46,306 bases of DNA from Parafrankia sp. EUN1f (GCF_000177675.1 NZ_ADGX01000067.1:1-46306); one strand, 5' to 3'. Numbered from the stretch's first letter, positions 8,893 to 19,161 are shown. A program made the numbers and translations. Notes: generated by a model from the letters alone, not told the origin.

Positions 8893-9537
8893 TCAGGCGC
8901 CGACGGAGCCGGCCGCGTTACCCGTGGGCCCGTTGGGCTCGGCGTAGTCCACCCGGACGAGCTGATCGCCCCGGTAGACCGCGGAGGTGACGCTCGCCAG
9001 GGCGCACTGCCGCCGGTCCGGGCGATGCCACAGGTGCTGGCCCTCCAGCGCGCGCCGGGCGGTCCACACCGGCAGCTGATGGCTGACCAGGACCACGTGC
9101 CGCCCTGGGAAGGCGTCCCGCCACTCGGCGACGCTGGCCAGCATCCGCTGCGCGATCTCCGTGTACGGCTCACCCCAGGACGGCTTCAGCGGGTTGCGCA
9201 GCAGCTTCCACATCCGGGGGTGGCGCAGGACGGCGGGCCCGGCCTCGAACGACCGGCCCTCGAAAGCGTTGCGGCTCTCGATCAGCCGCGGGTCGATCTG
9301 GAGCTCCACCCCGTGGGCTTCCGCGATCGGCGTGGCGGTCTGCCGGGCCCGTTCGAGCGGACTCGCGACGACCACCGCGACGTCCAGCGCGGCGAGGTGC
9401 TCCGCGGTGACCTTGGCCTGCCGCTCACCGGTCTCGGAGAGCCGGTAGCCGGGCAGCCGGCCGTAGAGCACCTTCTCGGGGTTGAAGACCTCCCCGTGCC
9501 GGACGAGATGGACCGTGGTGAGCTCCGGCCCGCTCAC
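8893..9537 (-). CDS. histidine phosphatase family protein (phosphoglycerate mutase-like)
   Basis: Branch of the phosphoglycerate mutase superfamily that forms a phosphohistidine intermediate. The RHG motif is at residues 13-15 (HLVRHGEV), with [13 protein letters not shown] and the second catalytic His in [12 protein letters not shown]. At 214 residues it lacks the insertions of true glycolytic GpmA, which is encoded separately at 35853, so a phosphatase role is more likely; the substrate is unknown. The GTG start overlaps the hemL stop as GTGA. Actinobacteria often keep this phosphatase directly after hemL, which suggests co-expression. Confidence 0.88.
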   Translation of the reverse strand: MSGPELTTVHLVRHGEVFNPEKVLYGRLPGYRLSETGERQAKVTAEHLAALDVAVVVASPLERARQTATPIAEAHGVELQIDPRLIESRNAFEGRSFEAGPAVLRHPRMWKLLRNPLKPSWGEPYTEIAQRMLASVAEWRDAFPGRHVVLVSHQLPVWTARRALEGQHLWHRPDRRQCALASVTSAVYRGDQLVRVDYAEPNGPTGNAAGSVGA

Positions 9538-10886
9538 GCGGCACCGCCACCGGCCGGCTCCGAGCCGACGGCGACCGCCGCGGCGGCCCGGGCGGCCGCC
9601 GGGGCCGCGGCGGCTATCCGTTCGACCGCCTCGTCGTCGTGGGCCGCCGAGAGGAACCACGCCTCGAACGCCGACGGCGGAAGGTAGATGCCCTCGTCGA
9701 GCATCGTGTGGAAGAAGGCCGCGTAGCGCTCGCTCGCCTGCTCCTTCGCCCCCGCGTAGTCCACGACCGCTGCCGCCTCGGTGAAGAACACGCTGAACAG
9801 GGATCCGGCGCTGTTGACCAGGTGCGGGACGCCCTGCTCGGTGAGGGCGGTGGAGACGATGCCGGCCACATCGGCCGCCCGCGCGTCGACGGTCGCGTAG
9901 ACCTCGTCGGTGCAGGCGCGCAGCGTGGCGAGCCCGGCGGCCACCGCCAGCGGGTTTCCGGAAAGAGTGCCCGCCTGGTAGACGGGCCCGGCGGGGGCGA
10001 GCCGCGCCATCACGTCGGCCCGGCCGCCGAACGCCGCGGCGGGCAGGCCGCCGCCCATCACCTTGCCGAAGGTGAACAGGTCCGGCTCCCAGCCCTGCTG
10101 GGCGCCCTCCAGCCCCCACCAGCCGTCCCGGGAGAGCCGGAATCCCGTCATGACCTCGTCGAACACCAGCAGGGCGCCGTATTCGTCGCACAGGCGCCGC
10201 AGACCGGCGTTGAAACCGGGCAGCGGCGGGACGACGCCCATGTTCGCGGCGACGGCCTCGGTGATCACTGCCGCGATGGTGTCGCCGCGCTCGGCGAACG
10301 TCGCCTTGACCAGTTCGAGATCGTTGTACGGCAGGACGATGGTGTCGGCGGTGGAGGCCCCGGTGACGCCCGGGGTGTCAGGCAGGCCGAGGGTCGCCAC
10401 GCCGGATCCCGCGGCGGCGAGCAGCGCGTCGACGTGGCCGTGATAGCAGCCCGCGAACTTGACGACCGTGGACCGGCCGGTGAATCCCCTGGCCAGCCGG
10501 ATCGCACTCATCGTCGCCTCGGTGCCCGAGTTGACCAGGCGCACCTGCTCGACGGGCCGGATCCGCTCGACGATGAGTTCGGCGAGCTCCACCTCGCCCG
10601 GGGTCGGGGTGCCGAAGCTGGTCCCCCGGGCCGCGGCCGTGGTGATCGCCGCGACGACATCCGGATGGGCGTGGCCGAGGATCATCGGCCCCCAGGAGCA
10701 GACCAGGTCGATGTAGGACCGGCCGTCGGCGTCGACGAGCCGCGCCCCCTGGCCGCCGACCATGAATCGGGGAGTGCCACCGACAGCGCGGAACGCGCGT
10801 ACCGGAGAGTTCACTCCACCGGGAACAACCCGCTGGGCGCGCTCGAACAGATCCTCGGACGCCGGTGCGGCAGATGGAACCACCAT
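9534..10886 (-). CDS. hemL: glutamate-1-semialdehyde 2,1-aminomutase
   Basis: PLP enzyme that converts glutamate-1-semialdehyde, the product of HemA, into 5-aminolevulinate. Family motifs are plain: [14 protein letters not shown] near the start, [12 protein letters not shown], the PLP aspartate in [10 protein letters not shown], and the Schiff-base Lys275 in [11 protein letters not shown]. Length (450 residues) is normal. ATG at 10886 has GAGGA about 8 bases upstream. It sits apart from the rex-hemACDB operon and reads in the same direction. It heads a set with the histidine phosphatase and the RlmA-like gene. Confidence 0.96.
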   Translation of the reverse strand: MVVPSAAPASEDLFERAQRVVPGGVNSPVRAFRAVGGTPRFMVGGQGARLVDADGRSYIDLVCSWGPMILGHAHPDVVAAITTAAARGTSFGTPTPGEVELAELIVERIRPVEQVRLVNSGTEATMSAIRLARGFTGRSTVVKFAGCYHGHVDALLAAAGSGVATLGLPDTPGVTGASTADTIVLPYNDLELVKATFAERGDTIAAVITEAVAANMGVVPPLPGFNAGLRRLCDEYGALLVFDEVMTGFRLSRDGWWGLEGAQQGWEPDLFTFGKVMGGGLPAAAFGGRADVMARLAPAGPVYQAGTLSGNPLAVAAGLATLRACTDEVYATVDARAADVAGIVSTALTEQGVPHLVNSAGSLFSVFFTEAAAVVDYAGAKEQASERYAAFFHTMLDEGIYLPPSAFEAWFLSAAHDDEAVERIAAAAPAAARAAAAVAVGSEPAGGGAA

Positions 10887-11514
10887 GCTCCGATCCTCGC
10901 AGGTCTCGCCGGCCGGCACGCGTCCGGCGCGGCAACCGAATCCGGTACGACCCGGCCGCGCCCGCCCAGCGGCCGGCCTGCCTCCGAAAGCAGCGGGTGC
11001 GTGCACGCCGGCCCGATCCGCCGGTGAGGGCAGCGAGACCTGTGACGGGGCTGGCTTACCCGAAGGCCGCCGGCGGACGGGGGTCTGCCCCGGCCGCCCA
11101 CCGGCGGCGGCTCATGACGGCCAGGGCGCACCCGCGCTCCACGCGCCGAGGGAGCCGCGCGGATGACGCCGCGTGGGTTCCGCGACAGGCAGCCCTGGTC
11201 CGGTAACGGCCAGGAGCCTTGCCCGGCCGCTGGGTCGATGATATTCCGCCGCGCCGAACCCGGCTGAACGACGATGCCGCGCCCCGCCAGGCGAATGCGC
11301 TGGCAGAGCCGACCGCGGACGACGATACGGCCCGCCGGACAGTGATCGACAGGCATGGCTGTCCTAAGCGGCCTTCCTCACAGGAGCCACCCTGTAGGAG
11401 CTGGCTGCTTTCACCGGCGGCGGTTCCGTGGGCCGCCCCGGTTCACGGAACCGCCGCCGGAGCCTCCGCCTCCGCCCGCGCCCGCGCCCGCACCGGAGTC
11501 TCCGCCCGCGGCGG
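10887..11514. other. intergenic region upstream of hemL
   Basis: A 628-base gap between the copper chaperone 3' end and the hemL 5' end. Several frames cross it but they are Arg/Pro-rich with poor third-position bias and no family motif. It must contain the hemL promoter. I see no clear operator or RNA gene. Confidence 0.4.
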
Positions 11515-11739
11515 TCAGACGCGCCCGGCGAGGGTGTACCCGGCCTCCGCGACGGCGGCGCCGACCGCTGCGTCGTCGATCTCGCCAGTGCTGGTCACGA
11601 TCACCCGGCCGCTGGCGACCTCGATGTCGACCGAGCTCACCGCCGGCAGCTGGGAGATCTCCTCGCTGACGGCCGCGGCGCAGTGGCCGCAGGTCATCCC
11701 GGTGACGTTGTAGGTGGTCACGATGCTGGTGACGGACAT
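11515..11739 (-). CDS. heavy-metal-associated domain protein (copper chaperone CopZ-like)
   Basis: A 74-residue HMA-domain protein with the metal-binding motif GMTCGHC (Cys17 and Cys20) near the start of a ferredoxin-like fold. It ends in the usual VAEAGYTLAGRV. Such proteins bind Cu(I) and hand it to copper ATPases or repressors. ATG at 11739 follows GGGAGG at good spacing. The longer frame upstream to 11964 is rejected because it crosses an operator and a repeat. No copper ATPase lies nearby. The palindrome at 11814-11845 fits copper control. Confidence 0.9.
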   Translation of the reverse strand: MSVTSIVTTYNVTGMTCGHCAAAVSEEISQLPAVSSVDIEVASGRVIVTSTGEIDDAAVGAAVAEAGYTLAGRV

Positions 11740-11813
11740 GGCGACGCCTCCCGTGATGTGCTCGCGTGCCCCGGACGATTCCGCACGGGACCGCGGGTTG
11801 CCGACGGGGAAAA

Positions 11814-11845
11814 CCCTACGCCCATACCCTCCCCCCGTAGGGTAT
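11814..11845. promoter_or_regulatory. candidate CsoR-type copper operator
   Basis: Two nested inverted repeats lie 75-106 bases upstream of the copper chaperone start. ATACCCT (11824-11830) pairs with AGGGTAT (11839-11845), and CCCTACG (11814-11820) pairs with CGTAGGG (11836-11842). TACCC/GGGTA half-sites around a C/G-rich centre resemble known actinobacterial CsoR sites. No csoR gene is in the window, so the assignment rests on the sequence pattern and the neighbouring gene. Confidence 0.55.
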
Positions 11846-11932
11846 CGACCGGGGGTTGGCCCGGACACACGGCGCGTCGGCACCCGCTGGCGGTGCGCCT
11901 CAGCCCTCTTCCGCTGCCGCCGCCGCTTCCAA

Positions 11933-11984
11933 GCAAGGAGTGAGGATTCTGGCTGCTGCAGCAACCGAAATCCTCACTCCTTGC
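11933..11984. repeat. 52-nt hairpin repeat, copy B
   Basis: Outer arms GCAAGGAGTGAGGATT and AATCCTCACTCCTTGC are perfect over 16 bp, and pairing continues with minor mismatches to a CTGCAG centre. It aligns without gaps to 2464-2515 and 41039-41090. It lies 73-124 bases beyond the hemB stop, at the end of the rex-hemACDB operon, so it may act as a terminator or mRNA stabiliser. Confidence 0.85.
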
Positions 11985-12056
11985 GGATTGCCAAGCGACT
12001 CCGCGTCCCGTTTGCACCTGTTGATGCCCTGGTGGACGCCGGAGCTCGGACGGACC

Positions 12057-13121
12057 TCAGCCCCGGCTCGCGAGCAGGCCCGCGACCTCCGTCGCCCAGT
12101 AGGTGAGGATGACGTCCGCGCCGGCCCGGTGGATCGAGGTCAGCGTCTCCAGGATGGTCCGTTCACGGTCGAGCCACCCGTTGGCCGCCGCCGCCTCGAC
12201 CATCGCGTACTCCCCGGAGACCTGGTAGGCGGCGACGGGGACATCCACGGTGTCGGCGACAGCCCGAAGGATGTCCAGGTACGCCAGCGCCGGCTTCACC
12301 ATCACGGCGTCCGCGCCCTCGGCCAGGTCCAGCGCCACCTCGCGCAGCGCCTCGCCGACCGACCGTGCGGGATCCTGCTGGTAGCCGGCGCGGTCACCGA
12401 ACTGGGGGGCGCACAGGGCCGCCTCCCGGAAGGGGCCGTAGAAGCCGGAGGCGTACTTCGCCGAGTAGGCCATGATCGGGATGTCGGTGTGCCCACCACC
12501 GTCGAGCGCGGCCCGGATCGCCGCGACCTGGCCGTCCATCATGCCGCTGGGGGCGACCATCTCGACGCCGGCCGCGGCCTGGGCGAGCGCGATCTGGCCG
12601 TAGCGCTCGAGCGTCGCGTCGTTGTCGACGTCGCCCGCAGCGGTGAGCAGGCCGCAGTGCCCGTGGTCGGTGTACTCGTCCAGACAGAGATCGGCCATGA
12701 TCACAATGTCGCCGCCGACCTCGGACACCAGATCGGCGAGGGCGAGCTGGACGATGCCGGCCGGGTCGTCGGCGGCGGAGCCGCGGGCGTCCTTGTGCTC
12801 GGGCACGCCGAACAGGATGATCCCGCCGACGCCAGCCGAGACCGCCTCCGCGGCGGCCTTGCGCAGCGTCGAGCGGGTGTGCTGGACGACCCCGGGCATC
12901 GACGAGATCGGAACCGGCTCGGTCACACCCTCCCGGACGAACATCGGCAGGATCAGGTCGGCCGGGTGCAGGCGCACATCGGCCACCATCCGGCGCAGGG
13001 CCGCTCCGCGGCGCAGCCGCCGCGGGCGTGCCGCCGGGAAGCCGGCGGGAAGACCCGCGGGCGGGCGCCCGGGTGTGCTGCCGGTGCTGCCGGTGCTGCC
13101 GAAGCCGCCGGTGCCGCTCAC
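12057..13121 (-). CDS. hemB: porphobilinogen synthase (delta-aminolevulinate dehydratase)
   Basis: Condenses two 5-aminolevulinate molecules to porphobilinogen. The active-site lysines are Lys222 ([15 protein letters not shown]) and Lys276 ([12 protein letters not shown]). The metal motif reads [14 protein letters not shown], which keeps two of the three cysteines of zinc enzymes and has Asp in place of the middle one, so it is intermediate between the zinc and magnesium types. The first ~40 residues are Gly/Thr/Pro-rich and precede the conserved start of the barrel. GTG at 13121 overlaps the cobA/hemD stop as GTGA. Last gene of the rex-hem operon. Confidence 0.95.
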   Translation of the reverse strand: MSGTGGFGSTGSTGSTPGRPPAGLPAGFPAARPRRLRRGAALRRMVADVRLHPADLILPMFVREGVTEPVPISSMPGVVQHTRSTLRKAAAEAVSAGVGGIILFGVPEHKDARGSAADDPAGIVQLALADLVSEVGGDIVIMADLCLDEYTDHGHCGLLTAAGDVDNDATLERYGQIALAQAAAGVEMVAPSGMMDGQVAAIRAALDGGGHTDIPIMAYSAKYASGFYGPFREAALCAPQFGDRAGYQQDPARSVGEALREVALDLAEGADAVMVKPALAYLDILRAVADTVDVPVAAYQVSGEYAMVEAAAANGWLDRERTILETLTSIHRAGADVILTYWATEVAGLLASRG

Positions 13122-14938
13122 CGCCGGGAGCCTCGCCTCGGCTTGGGCAGCCGCGCGGCCAACGGGCCGACCTTCCCGAGCTCCTCCCGGTGCTCGGCGG
13201 CGAAGTCCGCCAGCGCGGTCACCAGCGCCGGCACGGACGCCTCAGCGGCCTGGACGTCCACCCGCAGCCCGAGCTCCTGCGCGGTGGCGGCGGTCGCCGG
13301 GCCGATGACCGCGATGACCGTCGTCTCGTGCGGCTTGCCGGCGATGCCGACCAGGTTGCGCACCGTGGAGGACGACGTGAACACGACCGCGTCGACCCTG
13401 CCCCCCTTGAGGGCCTCCCGGATCGGCGCCGGCGGCGGGGCCGCCCGCACGGTGCGGTAGGCGGTCACCTCGTCGACCTGCCAGCCGCGGTCCTTCACCC
13501 CGGCGACCAGGGTGTCGGTGGCGATGTCGGCACGCGGCAGCAGCACCCGGTCGAGCAGGTCCAGCGACTCGTCGAACTCGGGCCAGTCCTCGAGCAGGCC
13601 CTCGCTGGACTGCTGGCCGGAGGGGATGAGGTCGGGCCGGATACCGAAGGCACGCAGCGCGTCCGCGGTCGCCTCACCGATCGCGGCCACCTTGACGCCG
13701 GCGAACGCCCGCGCGTCGAGGCTGCGCTCCTCGACCTTCTCCTGCACGGCCTTCACCGCGTTGACCGAGGTGAAGGCAACCCACTGGTAGCGGCCGGAGA
13801 CCAGGCCGGTGATCGCCCGTTCCATGGGGGCGGCGGTACGCGGCGGTTCCACGGCGATCGTGGGCACCTCCAGCGGGCTCGCGCCGTGGGCACGCAGCGA
13901 GTCGGAGAGGATCGCCGCCTGTTCCTTCGTACGGGGCACCAGCACCGTCCAGCCGAACAGCGCGCGGGTCTCCCACCAGGACAGCTTCGGGCGGGACCCG
14001 ACCACCTGGCCGATCGAGATGACGACCTCGCTCGGCGGGGTCGCGGTAGCGTTCAGCATCGGGGCGGCGTCCGCCTCGATGCGGTCCAGCGTCGAGGCGA
14101 CGGTGCGCTGGTCGGTGGTCGTTCCGTCCACGGTGACCGCGACCGGGGTGTCACCTGGGCGCCCGTGCTCGACCAGCGCGGTGGCCACCTTGCCGATCTC
14201 GGCGGGTGAGGCGGTGACGATCAGCGTGCCGGGTGCCCCGGCCAGTGCGCCCCAGTCGACGTCTCCCGGCGTGCTGGGCACACCGAGGCCGCCGAAACCG
14301 GTCGGGGCACCGAGCCCGAGCGGTGCGCCGAAGCCGCCACCGACTCCCAGCGGGCCGCCTCCGAGGCCCGACATCGGCCGCGCGCCGACGCCGAGGCGGG
14401 AGGTGCCGAACGGGGGCGGCGTGAGCGGCCCGACCGGCTCGCTGCCCCCGAACGGGGAGCCGCTGTTCACCGAACCCGAGGACGAGAAGACACCCGACGT
14501 GCTCGCGAAGGTCACCGGCGAGCCCGGCGCCACACCGGCGTAGGTCGCCACCGCGGCCGACGTGGAGACACCCGGGACGACCCGGTAGGGAATCTTGGCC
14601 TTGGCCAGCGACTGCGCGTCCGCGGCGCCGATCCGCGTCAGCCACGGGTCGGACGCGTACAGCCGGACGACCTTCTCCCCGGCCCGCGCCCGGCTCACGA
14701 CCGCGGCGGTCGCGGCCTCGGCGTCCCGGACCGGCTTGGGAGCGTCGAGGTCGCCGATCTTCAGGACCTCCGCCGACAACGACTCGATCACGGCCGACGG
14801 TACGTCCGGGTCCGCGACCACCACGTCGGCGGCGGCGAGAGTCTCCACGGCAAGGACCGTGAGCAGCCCCGGATCATGGGGTCCGGCGCCCACCAGGGCG
14901 ACCGGGGACACGGGCTTCTTGGTACGTCGGGTGGCCAT
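13118..14938 (-). CDS. hemD: uroporphyrinogen-III synthase fused to a degenerate methyltransferase domain
   Basis: The C-terminal half (about residues 330-590) is uroporphyrinogen-III synthase HemD, seen from [26 protein letters not shown] and [14 protein letters not shown]. The N-terminal half is SUMT/CobA-like, as in the Streptomyces fusion protein. Its glycine loop reads [12 protein letters not shown], and the usual GGDPF motif is degenerate (RLYASDPWL), so methyltransferase activity is doubtful. A Gly/Pro/Ser-rich insert of about 80 residues (146-228) splits the SUMT-like domain. ATG at 14938 follows the hemC stop by 2 bases. Cyclises hydroxymethylbilane to uroporphyrinogen III. Confidence 0.92.
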   Translation of the reverse strand: MATRRTKKPVSPVALVGAGPHDPGLLTVLAVETLAAADVVVADPDVPSAVIESLSAEVLKIGDLDAPKPVRDAEAATAAVVSRARAGEKVVRLYASDPWLTRIGAADAQSLAKAKIPYRVVPGVSTSAAVATYAGVAPGSPVTFASTSGVFSSSGSVNSGSPFGGSEPVGPLTPPPFGTSRLGVGARPMSGLGGGPLGVGGGFGAPLGLGAPTGFGGLGVPSTPGDVDWGALAGAPGTLIVTASPAEIGKVATALVEHGRPGDTPVAVTVDGTTTDQRTVASTLDRIEADAAPMLNATATPPSEVVISIGQVVGSRPKLSWWETRALFGWTVLVPRTKEQAAILSDSLRAHGASPLEVPTIAVEPPRTAAPMERAITGLVSGRYQWVAFTSVNAVKAVQEKVEERSLDARAFAGVKVAAIGEATADALRAFGIRPDLIPSGQQSSEGLLEDWPEFDESLDLLDRVLLPRADIATDTLVAGVKDRGWQVDEVTAYRTVRAAPPPAPIREALKGGRVDAVVFTSSSTVRNLVGIAGKPHETTVIAVIGPATAATAQELGLRVDVQAAEASVPALVTALADFAAEHREELGKVGPLAARLPKPRRGSRR

Positions 14939-14940
14939 GC

Positions 14941-16128
14941 TCAGCTTGTTCCCATCAGCGTCTGTGCTCCGGCGGACAACATCTCGTCCGCGAGGCGCTG
15001 CCCGAGCGCCTCCGGGTCGACGGCAGAACCGGTGAGTTCGCACCGCAGGACCCTGCTGCCATCCGGCGCCGCGACCACCGCCCGCAGGCGGAGGTCACCC
15101 ACGGCGGGCGCACCATCGCCGCCTGTGGTCGGGCTCGAGCCGGTACTCGGGAGGACCCGGCCCAGGGCACCCACCGGAGCGGTACAACCGGCTTCGATGC
15201 CCGCCAGGAAAGCACGCTCGGCTCTGACCGCGACAGAGGACGGTGCGTCGTCGAGCACAAACCGTAGCAGCTCCGCGAGCCCCCCATCGATCGCCTGGCT
15301 CAGATCTGGTCCGCTCCGGACGTAGGATTGTCCGCTTTCCGCCAGCCCGCCACCAGCCGACCCACCACCAGCCGACCCACCGCCCGCCGGCCGACCACCA
15401 GCCGACCCACCACCCGTCAAAGCACTACCCGCCAACGGAGCCACGGCGGTGCCCGCCGTCCGGACGCACTCGATCGCCAGCGCACCCTGGCCGGGGGCGG
15501 GCAGGATCACCTCGGAGGGGATGATCTCGGTCACGGCGTCGAGGCGGTCGAGCCGGGCGAGGCCCGCGTGCGCGAGGATGACGGCGTCCACCTCCCCGTC
15601 GATGGCCTTCTTGATCCGGGTGTCGACGTTCCCCCGGATAGGGACGACGTCGAAACCGAGCCCCATGGCGCGCAGCTGCGCCGCCCGGCGCGGCGCCCCG
15701 GTGCCGATACGCGCGTTCGGGCCCAGCTTGACCAGCCCGCGGCCGCTGGGCGAGACGAGGACGTCCCGGGTGTCGACCCGGGGTGGGACGGCGGCGAGCA
15801 CGAGCCCGTCCGGGGTGGCGGTCGGGAGATCCTTGAGCGAGTGGACGGCGAGATCGATCTCGCCGGACAACAGCGCCTCACGAAGCGCGCTCACAAAGAC
15901 GCCCGTGCCACCGATCTGGCTGATCGCCCCCTGCGACCTGTCACCGTCAGTCACGATCGGGACCAGTTCCACCTGGCAGCCGAGCCGGGCCCGCAGTGCC
16001 TCGGCCACGTGCCCCGACTGGGCGAGGGCCAGCGCGGAGCGCCTGGTGCCCAGGCGCAGCGGGCGACGTGTGAGCCAGGCGAACGACCGGGCGTGCGATC
16101 GGGCGTCGGGCTCTCGGGTGTCTGTCAC
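14941..16128 (-). CDS. hemC: porphobilinogen deaminase (hydroxymethylbilane synthase)
   Basis: Polymerises four porphobilinogens to hydroxymethylbilane. Motifs include [22 protein letters not shown], the substrate-binding stretch [11 protein letters not shown] and the cofactor-holding Cys315 in [10 protein letters not shown]. Compared with the usual ~310 residues it is long (395). Extra length comes from a ~20-residue N-terminal extension and a Gly/Ser/Ala repeat insert at about residues 238-262, encoded by 15-bp repeats. The GTG start overlaps the hemA stop as GTGA. It is co-transcribed with rex, hemA, hemD and hemB by position. Confidence 0.95.
   Translation of the reverse strand: MTDTREPDARSHARSFAWLTRRPLRLGTRRSALALAQSGHVAEALRARLGCQVELVPIVTDGDRSQGAISQIGGTGVFVSALREALLSGEIDLAVHSLKDLPTATPDGLVLAAVPPRVDTRDVLVSPSGRGLVKLGPNARIGTGAPRRAAQLRAMGLGFDVVPIRGNVDTRIKKAIDGEVDAVILAHAGLARLDRLDAVTEIIPSEVILPAPGQGALAIECVRTAGTAVAPLAGSALTGGGSAGGRPAGGGSAGGGSAGGGLAESGQSYVRSGPDLSQAIDGGLAELLRFVLDDAPSSVAVRAERAFLAGIEAGCTAPVGALGRVLPSTGSSPTTGGDGAPAVGDLRLRAVVAAPDGSRVLRCELTGSAVDPEALGQRLADEMLSAGAQTLMGTS
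15350..15409. repeat. 15-bp tandem repeat inside hemC
   Basis: Unit CCACCAGCCGACCCA occurs at 15350-15364, 15365-15379 and 15395-15409, with one diverged unit between. The frame is kept, and the repeat encodes the Gly/Ser/Ala linker of HemC, placed between the second and third conserved domains where a flexible insert is tolerable. Confidence 0.85.
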
Positions 16129-17555
16129 GTTCTCTCCACCAGATCCAGGTCAGGTGCGGAGACAATGGCCGGCACGTCCCGTGGAAGGTCGAACAGCTCG
16201 CGCAGCGCCTCGGCGTAGCTGTCACCGCCCGGCGCCTCCGCGAGCTGCTGCACCCGCACAGTGGGCGCGTGCAGCAGCTTGTCGACGACTCTGCGCACCG
16301 TGCCGGAGACCATGTCCCACTCACGGTTGTCAAGATCGGGCAGGCGGGTGCGCAGCCGGTCGAGCTCGTCGCGCACCACAGCCGCCGCGTGTGCCCGAAG
16401 CGCCACCACGGTCGGGGCGACCCGCTCCGCGCGCCGCCGGTCGAGGAACCCGCCCACCTCGGCGGCGACCAGGGCTCGGACGGCCTCCACGTCATGGGAG
16501 ACCTGCGCCCCGTCCAGGGCGACCCTCAGTGCCTCGATGTCGATCAGGGTGACCCCGGGAAGTTCCCGAACCGCGGGGTCGATGTCCCGGGGAAGCGCGA
16601 GGTCGAGGAAGACCAGCGGGCGGCCGCCGCGGTCCTCGACGGCCGCGCGGACCTGGTCGTGGCTCACCACGTGCCCGGACGCCCCGGTCGACGAGATGAC
16701 CAGGTCCGCCCGACCGATCTCGTGGGCGATGTCGCTCAGCCCGACCGCGCGGGCGTCATGGGTCTGGGCCACCCGCGCCGCGTGGGCGGCCGTCCGGTTC
16801 GCGACGACGACCTCGCCGGCGCCGGCACGGCGCACGGTCTGCGTCGCCAGCGAGCCGACCGCGCCCGCGCCGATGATCAGAACCCGGGCTCCGGCGAGCG
16901 GTTCCGCGTCGGCGAGCTCGACCGGTGCGGTGAGCTCGGGTCGCAGCAGGTCCGCGACGGCGTCGGCGGGATCGGTGCCGATGCCCGAGACGGGCACGGC
17001 GAGCACGTCGGGCCGACGGGCCTGCAGGTCGAAGGCCGCCATCCGGACACCCACCGAGACGATCGAGGCTCCCGCCGCGTCGATGGATGTCTCGCTGTGG
17101 GCCCGCTTACCCACCCGCAGCGCGTTCTGGAACAGCGCGCCGAGCGCCCCGCTCGTCACCTCGGCCGCCTGGGCCGCCCGGAAGGCCACCCGGACCTGGC
17201 CGAGGATCTGGGCCTCGCCGACGAGCATCGAGTCCAGGCCGCACACCACCGAGAAAAGGTGGCTGACCGCACGTGCCTCGTGATGGACGTACAGATGCGC
17301 CGCGAGATCGTTCATGGGCACGCCGCACACCCGGCTGAGCTGGTCCGAGATGTCGGCCAGCCCACCGTGGAAGGTCTCCACCTCCGCGTAGATCTCGGTG
17401 CGGTTGCAGGTGGAGAGGATGACCGCCTCGCTCACGTGATCAGCGGCCACCAGGTCGTGGAGCACCTTCGGCGTCTCGTCGGCGGAGACGGCGGCCAGCT
17501 CCAGCAGCGACGTCGGCGCGGTCCGGTGGTTGAGGCCCACCGCGAGCAGACTCAT
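16125..17555 (-). CDS. hemA: glutamyl-tRNA reductase
   Basis: NADPH-dependent first committed step of C5 heme synthesis, giving glutamate-1-semialdehyde. The catalytic Cys50 lies in [11 protein letters not shown], followed by [18 protein letters not shown]. The NADPH loop is [11 protein letters not shown], and [12 protein letters not shown] is typical. The C-terminal dimerisation helix is present. An Ala/Pro-rich insert of about 30 residues precedes the NADPH domain. ATG at 17555 overlaps the rex stop as ATGA, so Rex and HemA are translationally coupled and Rex probably controls heme supply. Confidence 0.96.
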   Translation of the reverse strand: MSLLAVGLNHRTAPTSLLELAAVSADETPKVLHDLVAADHVSEAVILSTCNRTEIYAEVETFHGGLADISDQLSRVCGVPMNDLAAHLYVHHEARAVSHLFSVVCGLDSMLVGEAQILGQVRVAFRAAQAAEVTSGALGALFQNALRVGKRAHSETSIDAAGASIVSVGVRMAAFDLQARRPDVLAVPVSGIGTDPADAVADLLRPELTAPVELADAEPLAGARVLIIGAGAVGSLATQTVRRAGAGEVVVANRTAAHAARVAQTHDARAVGLSDIAHEIGRADLVISSTGASGHVVSHDQVRAAVEDRGGRPLVFLDLALPRDIDPAVRELPGVTLIDIEALRVALDGAQVSHDVEAVRALVAAEVGGFLDRRRAERVAPTVVALRAHAAAVVRDELDRLRTRLPDLDNREWDMVSGTVRRVVDKLLHAPTVRVQQLAEAPGGDSYAEALRELFDLPRDVPAIVSAPDLDLVERT

Positions 17556-18508
17556 TCGGCCTCACTCCCGCCGGCGACCACGGGCAGGGACACCCGCGAC
17601 GGCCGCGCAGCCGGCGTCGCCTGCGCAGCCTGGGTCGGCTGCGTAACCTGCGACGACTGCGTAACCGGCGACGGCTGCGTAACCTGCGACGGCTGCGCAG
17701 CCTGCTCCGGCGCCACCCGTGACGGCGGTGACAGCACCCGACGAGTCATCCCCACGACCTCACCAGCCTCGTCATCCACGATTCCGCCCGGCCCCGGCTC
17801 ACCACCGACGGCCCGCACCCCCGGCCGGGGGGGCAGGCCTGGTGACGGACGTTTACGTGCTTCGTGAAAGGAGAGAATCTGCAGCTCCAGGGCAAGGTCG
17901 ACCTTACGCACATCCACTCCCTCGGGCACCGAAAGCACCGTAGGGGCGAAATTCAGGATGCTGGTCACGCCCGCTGCGACGAGTCGATCGCAGACACCCT
18001 GGGCCGCCGCCACCGGCGTACAGATCACGCCGATGGTCACCTGGCAGTCCTCGATGACCGCTTCCAGCTCGTCGGCCGGACGGACGACGACCGCACCGAC
18101 CCGCTCGCCCACCCGGGACGGATCGGCATCCACCAGGGCCGCGATCCGGAACCCGCGGGCGTGGAAGCCGCCGTACCCGGCCAGTGCATGCCCGAGGTTA
18201 CCCACGCCCACGAGCACCACCGAGCGGTCTTCGGTCAGGCCGAGCTCGGCCGAAATGCACTCCAGCAGGATGCCGACCTCGTACCCGACCCCGCGGGTGC
18301 CGAAGGATCCGAGCTGGGAGAGGTCCTTGCGGACCTTGGCCGAGGTGACCCCGGCAGCGGCGGCCAACGTGTCCGACGACACCGTCTCCACGCCACGCTC
18401 GCCGAGCCCGGTCAGCACACGCAGGTAGAGCGGCAGCCGGGCCACCGTCGCCTCGGGCATCGGCGATCTGCCCGCCAGCCGCCCGGTACCCCGCCGTGGT
18501 GAACCCAT
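17552..18508 (-). CDS. rex: redox-sensing transcriptional repressor Rex
   Basis: Winged-helix repressor that senses the NADH/NAD ratio. The DNA-binding part runs from IPEATVARL-like ([16 protein letters not shown]) through [25 protein letters not shown], here in two overlapping pieces. The Rossmann motif is [18 protein letters not shown], and the C-terminal domain-swap helix ends [13 protein letters not shown]. About 95 extra C-terminal residues follow, Gln/Pro/Val/Thr-rich with 6-residue repeats, which Streptomyces Rex lacks. ATG at 18508 has GGGAG about 8 bases upstream. The perfect operator at 18715-18732 suggests autoregulation of rex-hemACDB. Confidence 0.94.
   Translation of the reverse strand: MGSPRRGTGRLAGRSPMPEATVARLPLYLRVLTGLGERGVETVSSDTLAAAAGVTSAKVRKDLSQLGSFGTRGVGYEVGILLECISAELGLTEDRSVVLVGVGNLGHALAGYGGFHARGFRIAALVDADPSRVGERVGAVVVRPADELEAVIEDCQVTIGVICTPVAAAQGVCDRLVAAGVTSILNFAPTVLSVPEGVDVRKVDLALELQILSFHEARKRPSPGLPPRPGVRAVGGEPGPGGIVDDEAGEVVGMTRRVLSPPSRVAPEQAAQPSQVTQPSPVTQSSQVTQPTQAAQATPAARPSRVSLPVVAGGSEAE
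17639..17710. repeat. 18-bp tandem repeat in the rex 3' end
   Basis: Four units of about CTGCGTAACCTGCGACGR at 17639-17656, 17657-17674, 17675-17692 and 17693-17710, the last diverged. The frame is kept, giving repeated Gln-Pro-Ser-x-Val-Thr residues in the extra tail of Rex. Confidence 0.8.
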
Positions 18509-18714
18509 CCGCGGCTCCCGACATCCCTCGACAGTGCGGACGGATCGCCGTGCCGCTGGGCACCGACCAGATCCGCGTGCCGACGCATTCCGCCTGCCGA
18601 CACCCGAGCCTGCCGACACCCGACCGGGCGTGCACGCCCGGCCGGACGTCCACGCTCGACCCGGCGGCTACCACGGCCGACGACCGCGTCTGCGGACGCA
18701 TCGATTCTACGACT

Positions 18715-18732
18715 TCGTGAAGTGATTCACGA
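18715..18732. promoter_or_regulatory. Rex operator
   Basis: Perfect palindrome TCGTGAA-GTGA-TTCACGA. It matches the actinobacterial Rex operator pattern TGTGAA-N4-TTCACA except at the outermost positions. It lies 207 bases upstream of the rex start and overlaps the last codons of the glutaredoxin-like gene. The expected role is NADH-relieved repression of the rex-hem operon. Confidence 0.8.
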
Positions 18733-19161
18733 TGTTCTCGGAGCCTTCGGTCCACCATCGCGATCGGACCCGCCCCGCTGCCGGGAGCCATCGGCCCGCC
18801 CGGCCCGCCCGGCCCGCCACGACCAGCGGTCACCCGCCAGGGCGCGACGCAACCGCTCCTCCTCGACCCGCCAGTACCCGTGTTCCCGGCCGTCGACGAG
18901 GATCACCGGTAGCCGGTCGCCATAGGCGTCGGCGGTCTCGGGGTCGGCATCGGCGTCCATCTCCCGCCAGCCGACACCGAGCTCGGCGCTCACTTTCGCA
19001 ATCACCACTCGCGCGTCATCACACAGATGACAGCCCGCCCGGGTCACCAGGACGATCCGAATGCCGGACTCCCCCGCTCCGCCTCCCTCACCGGGAGCGG
19101 AGCCGACCGCGGAGCCGTCCTGGGGAGTCTGTGGGCTTCGACTGTGGTTCCGTTCGGACAT
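18727..19161 (-). CDS. glutaredoxin-like (DUF836) family protein
   Basis: Small thioredoxin-fold protein with a redox pair in RAGCHLCDD (Cys44 and Cys47), followed by an acidic stretch and DRLPVILVDGREHGYWRVEEERLRRAL in shorter pieces, as in the glutaredoxin family of actinobacteria. Its thiol partner is unknown. A disordered ~30-residue head and a Gly/Arg/Ser tail flank the fold. ATG at 19161 is used; GTG at 19182 is in frame and has a slightly better upstream GAGG. It reads toward rex, and its stop lies inside the Rex operator, so read-through into rex is possible. This neighbour is also beside rex-hem in streptomycetes. Confidence 0.82.
   Translation of the reverse strand: MSERNHSRSPQTPQDGSAVGSAPGEGGGAGESGIRIVLVTRAGCHLCDDARVVIAKVSAELGVGWREMDADADPETADAYGDRLPVILVDGREHGYWRVEEERLRRALAGDRWSWRAGRAGRADGSRQRGGSDRDGGPKAPRTS

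Noticed and set aside
11515-11964. Longer version of the copper chaperone starting at 11964
   Set aside because: The extension crosses the palindromic operator and the hairpin copy B, and a good ribosome-binding site precedes the shorter start.
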